This document shows, in pieces, positions 54,311 to 64,000 of a stretch of DNA of 64,000 bases. Under the pieces are notes generated by a model. It was not told the origin of the DNA. It did no database searches and worked only from the letters and a program-made list of their open reading frames with translations. This DNA is from Mugil cephalus. Taxonomy: Eukaryota > Chordata > Actinopteri > Mugiliformes > Mugilidae. The position numbers and the translations under genes are program-made. How positions within the stretch are numbered: the stretch's first letter is position 1; each line of letters begins with the position of its first letter. The DNA is taken from contig NC_061786.1 in the NCBI RefSeq assembly GCF_022458985.1, forward strand, positions 18,668,974 through 18,732,973. The letters run 5' to 3'.

Positions 54311-56900
54311 TAGTTGGGTGAATGTAGTTAATGTAAGTAAATACCCCAGGTTGGGACTAATTGCTCGAGCTACTGGACTTTCTGAGCATCAGCAATAACA
54401 GTAATAGACTCAGTCCTCCATCACTATCTGGAGCAGGGATAAAACCAGAGATTTGTTCATATGTAATCTGATTACTATGTTTTATTATCGGCTCTGGGGA
54501 TCATCTCTGGATCTCTTGGTGTCCGTGATGCTGTTTAGGTTAATTGGCTGCTTTATTAAATGCTGTTAATACGCCCAAGCAGATGTGGCAACTTCAGACT
54601 TGCTATCAAATGGAGAAAAAAAGGGCCTTTTCTGCAGCAGGAAGCACTGCGTTGGATTGAGATAAACCACCTTATAAAAGGGTTTTAGCCGCGATACATT
54701 TTCCTGAACCTAAAAAGCTGACTGTAATCCGTTTGCTCACGTTTAACAACCCATCGACAGAGTCATTATGGGTGAGTAGGAGGAAGATGAGGGATGTTGC
54801 ATCGGGTTCCGGGCATGCAGTGTTTGCATGTGTGCACCGAGTCCACGAGGGGGGATGGGCTCTGGATTTCATTTCTGATTTGAGACCATCTGCCTCCTCC
54901 AGGCAGCTGCCGGCCCGAGCCCGAGCAGAGCCGCCCCGCCTGTCCCGTCCCGATGGCCCACGGGATTTACAGGGAGGTCACCGCTGCTGTTGGAGACACA
55001 CTGTCACCTAATACTCTCAAACAATCAGCTCAAATGATCACCCACACACTAGCAGATGGGGGGGGGGTGGAGACGTCAGAGTGGGACTGCAGCGTTATCA
55101 GGATCACGCGTGACGACTTGTCTTTAATTAAAAATAATAATAATGATGAACAAAAATAAATAAATAAATAAAAAAAATGAGCCACACTTCATTCAACAAG
55201 ACAAAAGAAAGGAGGGGGGAGAAGTGGCGGCGCTGACAGTGGACGGAGAATGGATTTCCCCCTCTGTGTTGCCATGGCGACAGCAGTGGATGGTGGATGA
55301 CTGATTTCCTGTACAGCTGTGGAGCTTGAAGGGGGGAGAAAAAAAAAGGGAAAGAGGCGGAGCTCGTCCCGGGGAAAGCATCCATGTGTTTCTCCTAAAC
55401 TGTACGTCGTGTGCTGTTTGTTTTTTTGTTGTTGTTGTTGTTGTTGTTGTTTTTCTGCCCAGTGGTTGAATATTTTTGAAGAGGACAGTTACAGAAACCA
55501 GGGTGCAGCATTTAAGAGGACGGATCTATTTGCAGACACTGGAATATAGTGTTCATGGTTATGTTTTCATAATCACCTGCAAATTAATAATAAAAATAAT
55601 AATAATACATTTTATTTATAAAGCAGTTTTCATTGTGCCACAGTAAAAACCCAGAATACACAATAAAAACACTATGAACTATGAAATGTTTTAAATTAAC
55701 TGTTTCATTATCAGAGCATTTGAGCAAATTTACTATCTCAGCAACTTGTACTAGTTTGTTATTTATTTTTGTTGTGCATACACTGCACTTTTCTGGCTAA
55801 AACGAGCAAAAACAATCTCAATCGCTGCCAAATTTCTCGGACGCATCCGGGATAATTAACTCGTCTTAAGTGCGGATAAGAATGTTTTTATAAGCCACAC
55901 CAAAAACTTTTAAGATCAAAATCAAATTAGCGTCACACCGGACCCTTGGGGATTGCCAAGTCGGGGGACAATAATAACAGCTGGGACTCGAGGAAATGGA
56001 GGAAAACAGGAACACATCTATCACTCACCACACCGGGGTCAATAATGCTGCGTCGCACCGGATTTATGAGGGAACAGATGAGGACGAGAGGGAACCGAGG
56101 TCAGCTGGCCACGGCGGTTTTACTAGCTTCGCTTTATATACCCATTTGCCAAAACATTAGGGACGCCCAATGGAAATTAATGCATTCTAATGCAACAGTC
56201 CTGCACTAAATCCACATTTATGACTGTTGTAATGTTCAGTTTATGTTAGAACGGCATCAGAAAGGAGGTGATTTAACTACGTGGCCGTTGTTTACAGAGC
56301 TCTGATCAAACATCTACTGCTGTCCCTCATAAGACACAGCTGAACGTTAAAGGGTTAAACATTAAAGAAAAGGAACGACCGAATCAGCAGCTCTGTTATT
56401 CTAAACAAATGCTGAATGCTATAATTTCTTCTGAAGATAAGAATTAGTGCATGACTGTGTTAGAATAGTAATACTAGTGTACTTAATGAACTGTATTTAC
56501 ATGTATTTACATTGTTCCACTCCCATTTTAACCCACTCATTCTTCTCCAAATAAAAAACTATATATATTTACAGTATATTTCTTCAGCTTTTTCACACAC
56601 AAGAGTAATTTTTGTGTTTGATCTGAACGAATTTGCATTAAATCCTCAGTCGACAGGTGGACAGAGGAGAGGACGGGCTGTCTCATGTATCAGACAACAC
56701 TGCCACCTTCAGGACAAAGTGATATATACGTGACAGTGACTGTGCTGCAGCAGAGGGCAGCATCACCTAAAGAAAAAACACCAGGCGCGTCACAATGAGA
56801 ATGTTTTGATGTGGTTTAATGGTAGTTTTATGGGAGTTTATTAATATTAATATAATAATTAGCAGCACTCTGAAATGACCAGACAACAGCAGACGCTCGT
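54311..56900. other. gng2-frmd6 spacer, segment 5
   Basis: No gene. A unique-looking block lies at 54,540-54,720. (TTG)n at 55428-55451. The remainder is AT-rich with scattered G-runs. Confidence 0.4.
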
Positions 56901-59370
56901 TAGATAAATGTACCTATTATTTATTGGGGTATTGACGGCATTAGTACCAAGAAGGCACAAACCAGACTTCATTATAACAAATCTTTTTTCTTTCTTTTTT
57001 TTCCGTTTTTTTAACAACAAGTTGACAAAAAAAAAAAAAAAAAATCATTTCTTCCCGCAGGGAGATCCTTTCACAGAAAGGATTAAAGACACACAGACAT
57101 ACAGACTCTTACGAAGTGTAAGTACGACCATATATGTTTTATAGCCAGAAAAAGTAAGTTTAGGAACAAATCATGAACACTTTTAAGGACACGGGTTATG
57201 ACTTGTATGGCTATGTACCTTAACACATGCTGTTTTTAACACAAGAAAAACCGTCGACCATCAAATCATGACTTTAACGAGTAATTATAAGTTGATAAGA
57301 CACATAGAAGTTGCTCTTAGTTACACAGAAGAAGTGTCAAATCCGTGTGTTTGTTACGCATTACACTGAAAATGCAGCTGAGAAGACATGGGAATACTTG
57401 ACTCCGACCTGGGACGACTGGAAAAATAAAGGGCTGCTAACAGCTTTGCGGATTAAAAAACAACGTCATACAGCGCGGCTCAAGAGTAGCTGGAGCTTAA
57501 CCGCATTTACCAACTCAGTTTTTGTATCTTTTAAAAACTGATTGATTGCCAGGATTTAGGAGTTTGTTAGCTTAGCATGAAGATTGGAAACAGGCAAATT
57601 CCATCGGCGAGGACGTCCAAAGCTGATGGATTCACACGTTAATTTACCAAAGACAATAAAAATAAGACGTTCGCTGGGTTAGCTTTTAGAGGAGCTACGC
57701 TAACTGTTGCCTGCCTTTATGCTAAGTTGAGCTGCGGCTGTTTATGTCCAAGTGGTTTTATCGTCTTGGCAAAAAAACACTGAATAAATTACACAAAATG
57801 ACCCTTAATTATAATAAAACAGCAGAATTCAGTCTCTCTCTTTTTCTTTTTTTTTTTTTTTAAATAAAATAAAATGTTTAAAGGTGATTTGACCTACTTG
57901 AATGTTTTTAAAAATGTAAATGAAAATGCATTTCTGTGGTTTTTTCACCTCAGTCTTAGTGTTAAAAATGGTTTAAAAACAAACAAGTCACACAATGAGA
58001 AGGCAAATCAAACACTTTGCTCGTCCTGTCCTCGTTCCCACCTCTCGTAGTGTTGTTATAGTGACTCAGTAACAGCTCCTGTTACGTCCTCTCAACTACC
58101 TCCTGATTCTCCTCAATCTTACTGTGAAATTAAAACGATAAAAACCAGTCTGTCTTGTTCGAGCCTCAGGTCCTTAATACTGTCACCTACATTTGCTCGT
58201 AATACTGAATAACAGTTCAACGCAACGACAGTGGGTGGAATTAAAAACAAACAAACAAAAACGATTTCCAGTTTAAAATAGCAGATGACGAGTGGAAGGA
58301 AGACGTGGGACGTGTGCGCGTCGACATGTGTGCGTTTTTTCGTTCTGGCCGGCGACCAAACCGGGCTCCATTTTGAGTCGAGATTACAGAGAAACTTTTG
58401 TGGCCACGAACTCCAGCGTCGAGTCTGAACACGCAGGGACTCACTCGGCCTCATTCCTGCCGCGGAGCTCGGGCCGGATTTTAACAGAACACAAAGCGGG
58501 CGTGAAATCCGGATCTTTTTGATGTTTGAATGCTGAAAAACTAGCGTGACCTGCTGGAGACAATGTGTTGGACAAAAAAAAAAAAAAAAAAATATATATA
58601 AAGCAGAGAATTGAATTCTGATGGCTCTTTAAAGTTGAACAAGGTGTGTGATTGTCAAGGCGACACCTGCATAGTGTGATGAAGGCACGTTGGGTGTGTG
58701 TTCACGTGACTACGAGTCCAGAGAGAGAAGGTGTTGGCACTCTGCACTTCCTGTTGAGGTAAAACGAAGCCGCTCTCTTGCAGAGGATTACGGGTCCATC
58801 CCTCCCTCGCGGCGTGACTCTGAAATGTTCTGTCACGCAGCGGGAGCGATGCGGACGTAGAAAACACTTTATTTCCACCTCTTTTCTTTGGTTTGTAGCT
58901 CAGTCCGTCCTTTGTGTCCTCCAGAAGATCTCGTACGACACGTTGCTCGTCGTGTCTGTGCATGCGAGCCTCCGTCTTATCGTCACTCTTTTTTTTTTTT
59001 TCTGTAAAGTTAGTATCTATGGCCGACCTTTAAACCAGTTTGGAGGAGTTTATTCAACGATGAAAAGATCCCTTTTTGTTTATTTTGACACAGGAGAGCA
59101 GTTTATATTTTAAAGACACAGCTTCTCTTGAGCCCAGTGTTCCTTCTTAAAAATCGCAGCCAGAATCCTCCGTGTCAGCTCGGTTATTTATGTCTGTAGT
59201 GGCACATGAGGGGTCAGCCTGCGGTCCTTGTTGCCAGTTCACTCGCTGAAACCACCTCTGAAACTCTCCCGTCTCGCCCTCGTTCCCCCCCGAGGCCTGA
59301 AACGTCCCCACATCTGACACGGAGGAGCGAAGCCGGTTCCACCCTGAGCTCGCCTTCGTTTCTGCCTCCG
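56901..59370 (-). other. Probable frmd6 3' UTR and downstream flank
   Basis: On the minus strand this follows the frmd6 stop codon. Several minus-strand AATAAA candidates (TTTATT on plus) occur, for example near 59,049, 58,867 and 56,918. It is A/T-rich with runs at about 57,028-57,045 and 58,575-58,590, and carries one teleost repeat copy at 57,560-57,760. The UTR end cannot be fixed from sequence. Confidence 0.35.
57560..57760 (+). repeat. Teleost interspersed repeat (GTTAGCTTAGCATRAAG type)
   Basis: Starts GTTAGCTTAGCATGAAGATT, then GGAAACAGGCAAA, and later CGTTAATTTACCAAAGACAA. I recognise this order as a very common fish repeat. Its far end (GCTACGCTAACTGTTGCC, TTTATGCTAAGTTGAGCTG) also fits. 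Confidence 0.6.

Positions 59371-64000
<4,630 letters not shown>

Overview
The window is vertebrate genomic DNA from a ray-finned fish, probably a percomorph. Genes are split into many short exons with GT-AG introns, mostly only a few hundred bases long. The encoded proteins are clear orthologues of vertebrate genes. Introns and spacers carry teleost-style repeats: AT-rich microsatellites, GACTT-rich and TTAGCTAACT-rich degenerate satellites, and a pogo-type MITE. Exon coordinates below were read by hand from splice consensus, reading phase and remembered family alignments. No search was run.

Left half (1-29,360), gene-dense: the 3' end of a schnurri/HIVEP2-like zinc-finger gene (+); a beta-taxilin gene (txlnb, +, 4,797-8,092); a nine-exon thioredoxin-fold AhpC/TSA (PRXL2-like) gene (+, 9,042-11,437); an organic cation transporter of the SLC22A1/2/3 clade (+, 12,938-16,283); an afadin gene (afdn-like, +, 18,052-28,246); and dusp23 (-, 28,579-29,358), which converges on afdn with only 332 bp between stop codons. 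HIVEP2, TXLNB, SLC22A1-3 and AFDN all lie on human 6q, so this block keeps an ancestral linkage.

Right half (29,360-64,000), gene-poor: gng2 (-, 32,695-34,431) and the last five coding exons of frmd6 (-, 59,371-61,990), with about 25 kb of apparently non-coding DNA between them. In human 14q22 FRMD6 also lies just upstream of GNG2 in the same orientation, so the pair is a conserved neighbourhood. The interval holds a pogo/Tigger-type MITE (38,005-38,532), several other repeats and unique-looking blocks that could be conserved regulatory elements.

Most interesting observation: the afadin gene encodes a continuous 1,189-residue protein in which the first Ras-association domain is followed, after about 70 linker residues, directly by the dilute domain. 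The second RA domain and the FHA domain of canonical afadin/Canoe are absent. The intron where they should be is only 236 bp long and its splice phases match on both sides. The C-terminal F-actin-binding tail is also cut short. This looks like a naturally minimised afadin paralogue. Other points worth a look are a GC-AG intron in the same gene, the CxxC PRXL2/selenoprotein-L-like protein, a poly-glycine insertion in frmd6, a duplicated CCAAT-box unit upstream of dusp23, and CTCF-core-like motifs.
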